From: Parasporobacterium sp.
Lineage (GTDB): Bacteria > Bacillota > Clostridia > Lachnospirales > Lachnospiraceae
Direction: 5' to 3'
Length of the DNA: 64,000 bases
Assembly (NCBI GenBank): GCA_017510065.1
Contig: JAFWOB010000190.1
Location: forward strand, 1-64,000
The notes beneath the pieces were generated by a model. It was not told where the DNA came from. It saw only the letters and a list, made by a program, of their open reading frames with translations, and did no database searches. Below are positions 56,201-64,000 of the stretch, piece by piece (position 1 is the first letter of the stretch; the number at the start of each line of letters is the position of its first letter). The position numbers were made by a program, and so were the translations under genes.

Positions 56201-59200
56201 AGCAGACTTGTACAGGATTCAAATGCATACTCCCCGATGCTTGTTACATTTCTCGGGATCGTAAAATCAGACAGCTTATAGCAATCAAAAAATGCTCCGT
56301 CTCCAATGGAGGTAATCCCATCCGGAAGGCTGATCTGAACCAGATTCTGACAGTCGGCAAATGTAAACGTTTCAATACTTTTCACGCGGGCCGGCACCGT
56401 GACATTTGTCAGACTCATACAGCCGTAAAATGCGCCTTCCCCGATCGTTGTCACACTGGCAGGAATGTTCACGTGCGCGAGACTGCTGCACATCCAGAAG
56501 GCGTCTTTCCCAATGGAAGTGATCCTGTTCGGAATGGAAACTTCGGTCAGATTGGTGCAGTCCTCCAGCATTCCTTCCGGAATGGAAGTCATTGAATATG
56601 GAATATCAAACCGAGTTAAACTGCTGCATCCCCGGAATGCTTCGGTACCGATGTGAAGTTTGGCGCTATATGGAAATGCAGACAGACTGCTACACTCGCG
56701 AAACGCACTTTCCCCGATCGTAGAAACTGTGGTCGGGAGCGTAAGATCCGTCAGGTTGGTGCACTGATAGAATGCATAGTTTCCAATGCGGGTAACACCA
56801 TCGCCGATCTCGACTGTTTCGATGGAATCCCGGTAATCCTTCCACGGAGCCGTAGACGCATTATAATCTGTCATCGCTCCGGTTCCTTTGATTTTCAGCA
56901 AGCCGTCTTCCGTTAATTTCCAGGTCAGATTTTGGCCGCAGGTTCCTCTGGCGATAACCGGAACGGACGGCAGTGCATAATGCCAGTTCGCATCTATCAG
57001 AATGCTGTTATGATCCGGTGAAATACTGATCTCGTCCCGGTCATCTTCCGAGCCGGCGTAATAGATATCTGTGAGGTTGGTGCAATCCATGAACACGCCA
57101 CCATCGAACGTTGTCAGGCTCAGCGGGATTGTAACTTCCGCAAGATTGCTGCAGCCGGCAAAAGCAAACGCCCTGATTCTTGTTACACCTTCCGGAATCG
57201 TAATCTCGCCTAATCCCGGACAATTGGAAAATGCGTTGTTGCCGATACTCGTGACGCTGTCAGGGATGACCGTATTGGCGCATCCCATGAGCAGAGTGTT
57301 GGATGCCGTTTCGATAATGGCATTGCAGTTTTCACGACTGTCATATGCCGTATTCCCGCTTTCCACTACGATATAGGTCAGACCGCTGCAGTTATCAAGT
57401 ATAACATCACCTAAAGATGTGACTCCGGCGGGGATCGTGACACCGACAAGATTCCTGCAATTCTGGAATGCAAACGTTCCAATGCTCTGCAGGCTTCCCG
57501 GCAGCGAGATGCTTCCCATGTCACATTCATAAAAAGCGTCCACTCCGATACTCGTCACGCCTTCCGGAACTGTAATACTGGTAACTTTATCACAATAGAT
57601 AAATGCGTAGTTGCCGATGCCGGTGATGCCGCTTTCGAATACGATGGCCTTGATATCCTGAAATGCATAATTATACCAGGGTGCTGTGTTTCCGGACAAT
57701 TCATAATCATACATAGCCCCGCTGCCGGAGATGGTCAGAGTGCCTGCACTGTCCAGCGCCCATTCCAGGCTGTCCCCGCAGGTTCCGTTTGCTATGATCG
57801 TAGGTTCTCCGCCGCCGCCACTGATATCGCCGTCTGAACAGTGGATCGCAGCATTCAGCAGGGGCTCATTATCGTCCGGCGCGATCGAGATCGCATTCCA
57901 CTGCGCAATCGTTCCTGCATAGTAGACATCTGCAAGATTATTACAGTTCTTAAATGCCCACGTTCCTATTTCCTGCAAACTGACAGGAAGTGAAATGCTT
58001 CTCAGATTGTTATTATAGGCAAATCCAAAATAATCGATGCTTACGACACCCTCCGGGACCGTGATATCCTGGAAAAAGAGGACTGCAAATGCATTGTTTC
58101 CGATCGTCGTCACACTGGATGGTATAACGGTATTACGGCATCCTTTCAGCAGCGTATTGCTTGCGGTCTGAATGAGCGCGTTGCAGTTGTCACGACTGTC
58201 ATACGTGGTATTCGCTTCATCCACAATGATCCAGCCCAGGCTATCACAGTTGGCGAGTACACCCGCTCCTATACCTGTTACACCTGCCGGAATCTCGATG
58301 CCCTGCAGTTTTCTGCATTGCGCAAAGCACGCTACATTAAGGTCGGTCACACTGTTGGGAAGCGTGACACTCAGCACCTCTGTACAATTAACAAATGCGG
58401 AAGTGCCAATACTTGTTACGCCCTCTTCCACCACGATATTCCTGATACTGCTGATCAGATCATACCAGGGTGACAAGGATACGTTTGCATCATACGGTGA
58501 TGTATAATTGTACATCGCACCTGAACCGGAGATGGTCAGAGTACCTGCACTGTCCAGATTCCAGGTCACATTATCTCCGCACATTCCCGATGTTGCTGAC
58601 TCGAACAAAAGCTCCTGATCTTCTTCCAGCTCCGGGTCTTCTTCCGGGTCTTCTGCCTGTGCTGGGTCTTCCGCCACGTCTGTGCTTTCTGCCTGCTCTG
58701 CCGGGTCTTCTACCGGATCTGCAGGTTCTTCTTCAGGCACTTCTGTTTCCGGAATCAGCTCTTCTTCAGGCACTTTTGTTTCCGGAACCGGTGCCGGTTC
58801 CTCAGCAGCCGGTTCTTCCGGTGCGGCAGGCTCTTCTGTTTCTTCGGGTGCTTCCGTCTCAACAGGAGCGGCTTCCTCAGCGGGCTCTTCCGGTTCATTC
58901 ACTACTTCCGCCTCAGTGGTTTCCTCCACCTCAACTGGTACCGGTTCTTCTATAGAGGGCTCCTCCGCATCGAGGATTTCCTCTGTTTCTGCCTCTTCCT
59001 CTATGTTTTCCTCAGATTCTGTCAGGACCGTAATGTTTTCCGGTTCTGCGGCATCATCTTCCTCAACGGGAAGCTCAACCGCCTCTGCTTCTTCGTAGAG
59101 AACCTGCTCTGCTTCAGTGACCACTGCCTCGTCAGCATAAACCGGGATCATTCCCAGGATCAGCGTGATCACGAGCGCTGTCACTGCTGCCTTCTTAACC

Positions 59201-59211
59201 CATCTCTTCAT
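53299..59211 (-). CDS. Large LRR surface protein with Listeria-Bacteroides-type repeats and wall-binding repeats
   Basis: A 1970-residue secreted protein. Signal peptide (ending VYADE), a Glu/Pro-rich stalk to about residue 200, five blocks made of a beta segment (CGDNVTWNLDSAGTLTISG type) followed by BspA-type LRRs, then three or four modules of the Flg_new/InlB-B kind (FDANGGTF, LDYNGGSY, then GYxFxGW), and eleven 20-residue wall-binding repeats. AAAGGA precedes the ATG. No LPxTG. Probably an adhesin exposed on the cell wall. Confidence 0.92.
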   Translation of the reverse strand: MKRWVKKAAVTALVITLILGMIPVYADEAVVTEAEQVLYEEAEAVELPVEEDDAAEPENITVLTESEENIEEEAETEEILDAEEPSIEEPVPVEVEETTEAEVVNEPEEPAEEAAPVETEAPEETEEPAAPEEPAAEEPAPVPETKVPEEELIPETEVPEEEPADPVEDPAEQAESTDVAEDPAQAEDPEEDPELEEDQELLFESATSGMCGDNVTWNLDSAGTLTISGSGAMYNYTSPYDANVSLSPWYDLISSIRNIVVEEGVTSIGTSAFVNCTEVLSVTLPNSVTDLNVACFAQCRKLQGIEIPAGVTGIGAGVLANCDSLGWIIVDEANTTYDSRDNCNALIQTASNTLLKGCRNTVIPSSVTTIGNNAFAVLFFQDITVPEGVVSIDYFGFAYNNNLRSISLPVSLQEIGTWAFKNCNNLADVYYAGTIAQWNAISIAPDDNEPLLNAAIHCSDGDISGGGGEPTIIANGTCGDSLEWALDSAGTLTISGSGAMYDYELSGNTAPWYNYAFQDIKAIVFESGITGIGNYAFIYCDKVTSITVPEGVTSIGVDAFYECDMGSISLPGSLQSIGTFAFQNCRNLVGVTIPAGVTSLGDVILDNCSGLTYIVVESGNTAYDSRENCNAIIETASNTLLMGCANTVIPDSVTSIGNNAFSNCPGLGEITIPEGVTRIRAFAFAGCSNLAEVTIPLSLTTFDGGVFMDCTNLTDIYYAGSEDDRDEISISPDHNSILIDANWHYALPSVPVIARGTCGQNLTWKLTEDGLLKIKGTGAMTDYNASTAPWKDYRDSIETVEIGDGVTRIGNYAFYQCTNLTDLTLPTTVSTIGESAFRECSSLSAFPYSAKLHIGTEAFRGCSSLTRFDIPYSMTSIPEGMLEDCTNLTEVSIPNRITSIGKDAFWMCSSLAHVNIPASVTTIGEGAFYGCMSLTNVTVPARVKSIETFTFADCQNLVQISLPDGITSIGDGAFFDCYKLSDFTIPRNVTSIGEYAFESCTSLLQLVIPEGVTSIGAEAFLNCTNLMSVAIPVSMASIGAGAFKSCSALETVYYDGTEADWNAMDIGEENDPLLNAAMRQSPLASGQCGTSAIWAVSKDYQLTISGSGPVTDYGIFGVRAPWYSYRNAITQVTIEEGITRIGNYFLQNGGQLTELVIHEGVTSIGRYAFEGCSNLKEIWLPLSAVMVDQGAFSSCTGLTDVYYAGSEEDRAGININHEGNDSLLTNATWHYNELPPTIIARGTCGDQLTWVLDNKGVLAISGSGAMYNYNEDLGNPVPWSSESDRIVRAELTGEITTIGENAFDGCTALTDVYFAGTKAQWAAVSIGAGNSCLTDPSRVLIHCSDGIALPEGYCALTFDANGGTFYSLDGSGNPAKAIGSEIMRICQENDNVTLFRQNYQVFSGGRVVYYKCTMTDAMVQRDGYILTGWVVEETGAVYPAETTGSGIYGVTGSLVLAGDTTLKAVWEEAVTVTLDYNGGSYVSGDNQELTLRCAKSWQLQVGLNGIYIGEAMLPVLEKESFGLIGWKDLSTGTIYRKNEIIDTDHDMTLQAVWGQPITITLDPGDKSFVTDWRFWNNEVKDGFDADGKSRIPAYAGAAYEIDFSWYWPEDQTGSYYATAWKVAGDPVGTTYVQGDEIILPESDLTLEAVWGKKVRVDYDFDGGACNGPMPCTSGYENTVETAEYVIFRNDPMNGHAWLEEYMQKEGYTFAGWKVQGSSDGHIYHANDLYDLHEDTTFVAFWESNEVILTGWQKIDGKWYYYSNDGVVQTGWQKISKKWYYFGTDGVMRTGWQKISKKWYYFGTNGVMCTGWKEISSKQYYFNSSGVMQTGWQTISDKQYYLGTDGVMKTGWQKVDSKWYYLGTDGVMKTGWQKISGKWYYLGTDGVMQTGWQKISKKWYYLGTDGIMQTGWQKISKKWYYFGTDGIMRTGWQKISTKWYYFNSSGVMLTGTQTIDGKSYTFGSDGVWTGK

Positions 59212-59257
59212 AAGTGAAATCCTTTCCTTTCATCATACCGCCGCCATTACAACACAA

Positions 59258-59294
59258 AAACCTTCCGGCTATTCAAAACTGTGCCGGAAGGTTT
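59258..59294 (-). terminator. Terminator-like hairpin in the leader of the 1970-residue gene
   Basis: AAACCTTCCGGC (59258-59269) pairs perfectly with GCCGGAAGGTTT (59283-59294), 13-nt loop; on the minus strand a run of T follows (TTTTTG). It ends only 46 nt before the ATG, so it either stops read-through from the gene upstream or attenuates this gene's own transcript. Confidence 0.65.
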
Positions 59295-59506
59295 CCTGAT
59301 TGCTGAATGGTAAAACGGTATTTCTTCATATCTGATTCTTAACATCTAAGCTGCTCAATAATCCAGATCAAACTACTGAAAGAAGAATATCACAGAATAC
59401 CGGCCGCTTCAACGGTGTTTCCATCTGGAGATAGGTTTGGGCTGCGGAAGTTTTACGCTTCAGTCGCTTGTTAGCAGACATTTTGGTAACTGCATAAAAA
59501 GTCCGA

Positions 59507-59685
59507 TTGTGTACGCCGACTGCACAATATGTCCGATTGTGTACGGCAATTCCTGTAAAATCTATCCGCATTTGGGCCATTTTCAGAAAAAAAGAATAAA
59601 AAACCATTCAGAAATGAGAAAATGTAGTCATCACAACGGTTCAGCAGGTACACAATCAAAGATATCTTGCAGTCGGCGTACACAA
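59507..59685. repeat. 30-bp-period palindromic repeat array, copy 2
   Basis: TTGTGTAC at 59507 and 59537; GTACACAA at 59648 and 59678. Same octamer and same exact 30-bp spacing as at 29951-30214, with two motifs per side instead of three. The rest of the 768-bp gap (59300-59500 and 59690-59880) holds nothing I recognise. Confidence 0.88.
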
Positions 59686-59880
59686 TCGGCTTTTTTTTGC
59701 AATGGATGGGATTGGACTAATGTTAATCAGCTGACCAGCAAGTTGGCAGGCCAGCTGCCTCTTTATCAACCTATATTTCAGCTTCGCTTTGGATCCTTCA
59801 TCTAGTGATCTTTCGTTCTTCTGCCTTCTCTCTCATGGTCTTTGGATGCAAGCTCCTTGAAAACATAGGATATTTCAAAA

Positions 59881-59925
59881 TTACCGTCCAAAATTTCTCG
59901 AAATCGATGAAATTTTGGACGGTAA
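59881..59925 (-). terminator. Perfect 17-bp inverted repeat after the 1032-residue gene
   Basis: TTACCGTCCAAAATTTC (59881-59897) and its exact complement (59909-59925), 11-nt loop. On the minus strand TTTTGAAAT follows. It lies 55 nt past the gene's stop, so it is the probable terminator. Confidence 0.6.
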
Positions 59926-59979
59926 CTCTTGAAAATGCATGCACTTTTCGATTGGAGGCTCCAACCAGCCATCAATTAA

Positions 59980-62900
59980 TTAATCAATCCACACCCCGCT
60001 TGAATCAAAATGATATGTCTTGCCGTCGATGGTCTGCGTGCCGGTCACCATCACGCCGCTGGAATTGAAGTAGTACCACTTCGAAGAGATCTTCTTCCAG
60101 CCTGTGCACATGACACCGTCGGTTCCGAAGTAGTACCATTTCTTACTGATCTTCTTCCAACCGGTGGTCATCACGCCGTCGGTCCCCATGTAGTACCATT
60201 TCTTGCTGATCTTCTGCCAGCCAGTCGTACGGACGCCATCCGTACCGAGATAATACCATTTCTCGTCGACCTTCTGCCAACCGGTGCGCATGATGCCGTC
60301 CGTTCCGAAATAATACCATTTGTCGCTGACTTCCTGCCAGCCGGTGCGCATGACGCCGTTGGTTCCTAGATAATACCATTTCCCGCTGACTTCCTGCCAA
60401 CCGGTGCGCATCACGCCATTGGTTCCCAGGTAATACCATTTCCCGCTGACCTTCGCCCAGCCGGTCTGCATCACGCCGGAGCTGTTCATATAATACCAGC
60501 TCTTGCCGACCTTCACCCAGCCGGTATGTATTACGCCGGAACTGTCCATGTAATACCATTTGCTGCCGATCTTCTGCCAGCCCGTCAGCGCGACACCATC
60601 AGCATTATAATAGTACCATTTGCCATCGATCTGCTGCCAGCCGGTAAGTATCGACTCCTGTTGATAATGCCATGTCGCGTTAAGCAGCGGTTCATTGTCT
60701 CGTCCAATCACCATCCCGGCTCTGTCGGATTCCGTTCCACCGTAATTTACATCCGTCAGATTGCTGCACGCATTAAATGCTCCGGGATTGACGGTCTTGA
60801 CGCTGACCGGAATATCAATGCTTTCCAGGCTTGTACAGTTCTGGAAGGTGTAATAAACAATCTTCGTAACGGTACTCGGAAGGGATACTCCCGTCAGCTG
60901 TGAACAGCCATAGAATGCTGACTGATCAATGTAGCTGACCTGATCCGGAATGTTGATCGCGGCCAGGCTGGAGCACCCGGCAAATGCCTTCGCTCCGATA
61001 TACGCCACGGAATCCGGAATCACTGCTTCTGTCAGGTTTACGCACCCGTTGAATGCATTGCTTCCGATCTTCTTTACGCCGTCTTCAATGACCACTTTGG
61101 TAATGGATGCTTTTTCCGTAAACCACGGAACGGTCTTGGCCACCCAGTTCTGCATATCCGCATCCTTGTAGATGTAAAGTACGCCGTCGATAATCTCCCA
61201 TTCGGTCAGATCTTCGGTAATGGTCACATTAAAATCGCATGTTTTTCCCATAAACCAGGCGGTCGCCGTATACGTATTCCCGACGGTCCACTGATTGGGA
61301 GGAGTCTGTTCAGAAGCGATTGTTGCAATATATCCGTATTCGTCTTCCAGGCCGGCAAGGGTGCCGGTGTAAGTTCCATTATAGGTTACCTCGCAGGGAA
61401 TCGCACGCAGGTCAAGAGTATAAATAAAAATGCTGGTATACTCTCCCGGCGATGAGGGATAACTCGTAAAATACCCATTCGTCTCTTCCACATTTTCAAT
61501 GTCATTGACGATAAAGCTGGTTACCGGGGAGGGAAGAATGCTGACCTGTAATTCCGTCTCCATCCCCATGAACTCGAGTCCCACTGTATAAGTATTGTTT
61601 GCTGTCCAGTGATTCTGTGGCTGATCATGGGTTAACAGTGAAATGCTGTAGCCAAAATGAGCATACACTTCCGCGGCGGTTCCTGTGAATGTTTCCCCGG
61701 ACATTTTCACGGTGAACTGCAGCGGCATTTGCATAACATTATAAGAATACCAGGCACTGTCTCCGAAACCGCCCATCACATAGCCCATGGTCCCTTCGAA
61801 CACGCTGACCGGCTCAACGGAAAATTCGTCCACCGGACTCGGAAGGATCTGGATCTCAACATCACAGGTCCTGCTCATCAGTTCTGCTGTGGCATGATAG
61901 GAATTGCCTGCCGTCCAATGCTCCGCATCCTGATCACTGTAATTGGCTACATATACGTACTCACCAAGTAATGCAGTAAGATCATTTGCAGTTCCTGAAT
62001 ATTGCTGCCCGTCATAAACAATGTTGTACCAGAATTTATCTTCAAAGTTGTACGTTCTATAGTAATAAAATTCCTCCGTTCCGGTGTCATCGGTCGTCCA
62101 GAATCCATTTGTTTTTTCGATGATCTGATATGGAACCGCTTCAAAGGAGGTTAGCAGACTCGGCGTGATGGTAATGTCAAATTCACAGCTCGCTCCCATC
62201 AATGTTGCCATTCCATGATAAGTATTGCCTACGGTCCATTGCTCCTCTGACTGATCTTCCAGACCGGTCGCATAAGGAAATTCACCTGTTACAGCATAGA
62301 TGTCATCCCATGTCCCCGTGATGGTCTCTCCGCCATAAACAATGGTAAACTGCAGCACCCTGGAGAAATCATAATACCTATAATAATCTCTGATATACAC
62401 ATCGTCTTCCCATCTGCGTTGCCAACTTCCGCAGGTGCATTCTTCGATCTCGACTGGTGCTACCGAAATACTGGTCACAGTCCCATTTAAGGCTTCCAGC
62501 TCTTCTTCGGTCTCGGTCTCAGTTTCGGTCTCCGCTTCTGTTTCGGTTTCTGTCTCTGCGGTCTCTTTTTCCGCTTCCGGCTGTACTTCCGGCTCTGTTT
62601 CCGGGGCAGCTTCTGACGGTTCTTCCGATTCCACCTCAGACTGCTCTTCTGTTTCTGTCTCGGTTTCTTCGGGCAGATCCTCCGGCTGCTCTTCCTCCAC
62701 AGGAAGTTGTGGCTGCTCTTCCGGGTCGGTTTCTGATTCTGTCTCCGGTAAGATTTCCGGCTGCTCTTCTAACACGGAAAGTTCCGGCAAATCTTCGGGA
62801 TTGGTCTCTGGTGTGACTTCCACAACAGGAAGTTCCGGTGTTTCCGGTTCGGTAATCTCTTCCCCGGAAAGCTCCGGCAGATCCTCCGGCAACACTTCCA

Positions 62901-63078
62901 GAACAGGAAGTTCCGGATCAGCCTGCTCGTTTACCGATACCTCTTCTGTTTCAACCGCTGTGAATTCGGTATCTTCCGTAAATACGTCTGATTCCGCTGC
63001 CTGCACCGCGAATATCTCGAGACACAGACACGCTGCGATCATGACTGCAACGATTCGTTTCAGCATTTTCTTTGTCAT
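59980..63078 (-). CDS. Surface protein with four unknown ~105-residue modules, LRRs and wall-binding repeats
   Basis: A 1032-residue secreted protein. Signal peptide (ending VQAAE), Glu/Pro/Thr-rich stalk to about residue 198, then four similar modules (bases about 61200-62480). Each has an E-x-TNG-like turn, a Tyr-rich strand region, a GT/GTA stretch and a WTxGNTY motif, and ends in a short beta strand with a PSxVxSF link. A short LRR block (four or five repeats) and eleven wall-binding repeats follow. GAGGT precedes the ATG. The modules look like Ig-type beta domains, but I recognise no named family. Confidence 0.88.
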   Translation of the reverse strand: MTKKMLKRIVAVMIAACLCLEIFAVQAAESDVFTEDTEFTAVETEEVSVNEQADPELPVLEVLPEDLPELSGEEITEPETPELPVVEVTPETNPEDLPELSVLEEQPEILPETESETDPEEQPQLPVEEEQPEDLPEETETETEEQSEVESEEPSEAAPETEPEVQPEAEKETAETETETEAETETETETEEELEALNGTVTSISVAPVEIEECTCGSWQRRWEDDVYIRDYYRYYDFSRVLQFTIVYGGETITGTWDDIYAVTGEFPYATGLEDQSEEQWTVGNTYHGMATLMGASCEFDITITPSLLTSFEAVPYQIIEKTNGFWTTDDTGTEEFYYYRTYNFEDKFWYNIVYDGQQYSGTANDLTALLGEYVYVANYSDQDAEHWTAGNSYHATAELMSRTCDVEIQILPSPVDEFSVEPVSVFEGTMGYVMGGFGDSAWYSYNVMQMPLQFTVKMSGETFTGTAAEVYAHFGYSISLLTHDQPQNHWTANNTYTVGLEFMGMETELQVSILPSPVTSFIVNDIENVEETNGYFTSYPSSPGEYTSIFIYTLDLRAIPCEVTYNGTYTGTLAGLEDEYGYIATIASEQTPPNQWTVGNTYTATAWFMGKTCDFNVTITEDLTEWEIIDGVLYIYKDADMQNWVAKTVPWFTEKASITKVVIEDGVKKIGSNAFNGCVNLTEAVIPDSVAYIGAKAFAGCSSLAAINIPDQVSYIDQSAFYGCSQLTGVSLPSTVTKIVYYTFQNCTSLESIDIPVSVKTVNPGAFNACSNLTDVNYGGTESDRAGMVIGRDNEPLLNATWHYQQESILTGWQQIDGKWYYYNADGVALTGWQKIGSKWYYMDSSGVIHTGWVKVGKSWYYMNSSGVMQTGWAKVSGKWYYLGTNGVMRTGWQEVSGKWYYLGTNGVMRTGWQEVSDKWYYFGTDGIMRTGWQKVDEKWYYLGTDGVRTTGWQKISKKWYYMGTDGVMTTGWKKISKKWYYFGTDGVMCTGWKKISSKWYYFNSSGVMVTGTQTIDGKTYHFDSSGVWID

Positions 63079-63222
63079 AGTCTAATTACCTCATTGCTTT
63101 CTATGATTCGTTAACGGGTTGCCAACTAATTACAAACATCTTTAAAAAAATATCATAGAATGACAACCACAACAACTATAGTCCAAGGATGCACTTATTA
63201 AATACACCTCTGCAGAAACAAA

Positions 63223-63246
63223 GGGGCAGGTCAACTGACCTGCCCC
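63223..63246 (-). terminator. Terminator of the partial surface protein gene
   Basis: GGGGCAGGTC (63223-63232) pairs with GACCTGCCCC (63237-63246) across AACT; TTTGTTTC follows on the minus strand. Same design as the terminator at 53243-53266. Confidence 0.75.
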
Positions 63247-63270
63247 CGAGCAATCACTCAAGACACTATT

Positions 63271-64000
63271 TTATTTCTCGATCCACACGCCGTCCGACCC
63301 GAACGTATAGCTCTTGCCGCCGATGGTCTGCGTGCCGGTCACCATCACACCGCTGGAATTGAAGTAGTACCACTTCGAAGAGATCTTCTTCCAACCCGTG
63401 CACATGACGCCGTCGGTTCCGAAGTAATACCACTTCTTGGAGATCTTCTTCCACCCTGTGGCCATCACGCCGTCGGTGCCCATGTAGTACCATTTCTTGC
63501 TGATCTTTTGCCAGCCCGTGGTACGGACGCCATCGGTGCCGAGATAGTACCATTTCTCGTCGACTTTCTGCCAACCGGTGCGCATGACACCGTCCGTTCC
63601 GAGATAGTACCAGCTTTCGCTGACTTTCTGCCAGCCGGTGCGCATGATGCCGTCCGTGCCAAGATAATACCTGCTGCCGCTGACTTCCTGCCAGCCGGTA
63701 CGCATCACGCCGTTAGTTCCCAGGTAATACCATTTGCCGCTTACCTTCTTCCAACCGGTCTGCATCACGCCGGAGCTGTTCATATAATACCAGCTCTTGC
63801 TGACCTTCACCCAGCCAGTCTTCATCACACCATCCGTACCAAGGTAATACCATTTGCTGCCGATCTTCTGCCAGCCCGTCAGCGCGATGCCATTCGTATT
63901 ATAATAATACCATTTGCCATCGATCTGCTGCCAGCCGGTACGCACCAGTTTCGGAGTGACCGTATCTTCCAGCGAGATCTCGTTCGTCCCCGCTTCATCG
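63271..64000 (-). CDS. Fourth surface protein, C-terminal part (5' part outside window)
   Basis: The minus-strand frame runs from the window edge to TAA at 63271. It begins DEAGTNEISLEDTVTPKLV, matching the region just before the wall-binding repeats of the giant protein ([19 protein letters not shown]), so CxxC modules probably precede it. Eleven 20-residue wall-binding repeats follow; most are nearly identical to those of the 1032-residue protein, which points to recent duplication or gene conversion. Confidence 0.88.
   Translation of the reverse strand, partial: DEAGTNEISLEDTVTPKLVRTGWQQIDGKWYYYNTNGIALTGWQKIGSKWYYLGTDGVMKTGWVKVSKSWYYMNSSGVMQTGWKKVSGKWYYLGTNGVMRTGWQEVSGSRYYLGTDGIMRTGWQKVSESWYYLGTDGVMRTGWQKVDEKWYYLGTDGVRTTGWQKISKKWYYMGTDGVMATGWKKISKKWYYFGTDGVMCTGWKKISSKWYYFNSSGVMVTGTQTIGGKSYTFGSDGVWIEK

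Noticed and set aside
40999-63078. Sortase anchoring of the giant surface proteins
   Set aside because: None has an LPxTG- or NQTG-like motif followed by a membrane helix; all end in wall-binding repeats.

Overview
The window looks like chromosomal DNA of a Gram-positive anaerobe, most likely a Lachnospiraceae-type Clostridium relative. The reasons are clean Shine-Dalgarno sites and sigma-A promoters, LRR (BspA-type) surface proteins ending in 20-residue cell-wall-binding repeats, a sortase, a lipoprotein barnase, and many ferredoxin-, flavin- and molybdenum-linked redox genes. No rRNA, tRNA or CRISPR array was seen. Genus-level placement is inference.

Layout: (1) 1-3.3 kb, housekeeping: ileS (cut by the window edge, minus strand) diverging from plsC-murI. 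(2) 3.8-21.5 kb, an anaerobic catabolic/respiratory island. A plus-strand run encodes a two-cluster ferredoxin, an AprA/fumarate-reductase-like flavoprotein, a YeiH-type exporter with an amber stop near its end, a complete TRAP transporter (DctQ, DctM, DctP) and a second flavoprotein with the ferredoxin fused to it. A minus-strand operon encodes a chimeric MalY/enolase-superfamily ORF, an NAD-linked flavoprotein, a molybdopterin oxidoreductase, its 4Fe-4S subunit and a CRP-family regulator. A divergent LysR-amidohydrolase-small protein-M29-like operon closes the island. (3) 21.8-40.8 kb, mostly conserved genes: gntR, ispE, a barnase/barstar pair, an ABC exporter, an acyltransferase, an adenylating ligase, cysE, dus, ygiQ, an FTR-like protein, a DUF815 ATPase, asnA, trxA, and a three-gene sortase operon. 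(4) 41-64 kb, four large secreted wall-binding proteins, all on the minus strand (3960, 1970, 1032 residues and one partial), with signal peptides, acidic stalks, LRR blocks, and transglutaminase-like, CxxC-repeat or Listeria-Bacteroides-type modules.

How the genes may work together (inference): the TRAP system imports a substrate. The NAD-linked flavoprotein, the 4Fe-4S subunit and the Mo enzyme would form one electron chain; the two ferredoxin/flavoprotein units would form another. The CRP-family regulator (CprK-like recognition helix) probably senses the substrate or an intermediate, and a perfect 16-bp dyad centred about -41.5 from the first plus-strand promoter is its candidate site. The substrate is not identifiable from sequence.

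The most unusual DNA-level feature is a set of intergenic arrays in which short motifs recur at 30, 31, 41 or 42 bp (whole numbers of helical turns), usually as direct copies on one side and inverted copies on the other. They lie at 3.3, 21.6, 30.0, 36.2, 53.1 and 59.6 kb. The 21.6- and 36.2-kb copies are the same 202-bp element in opposite orientation.
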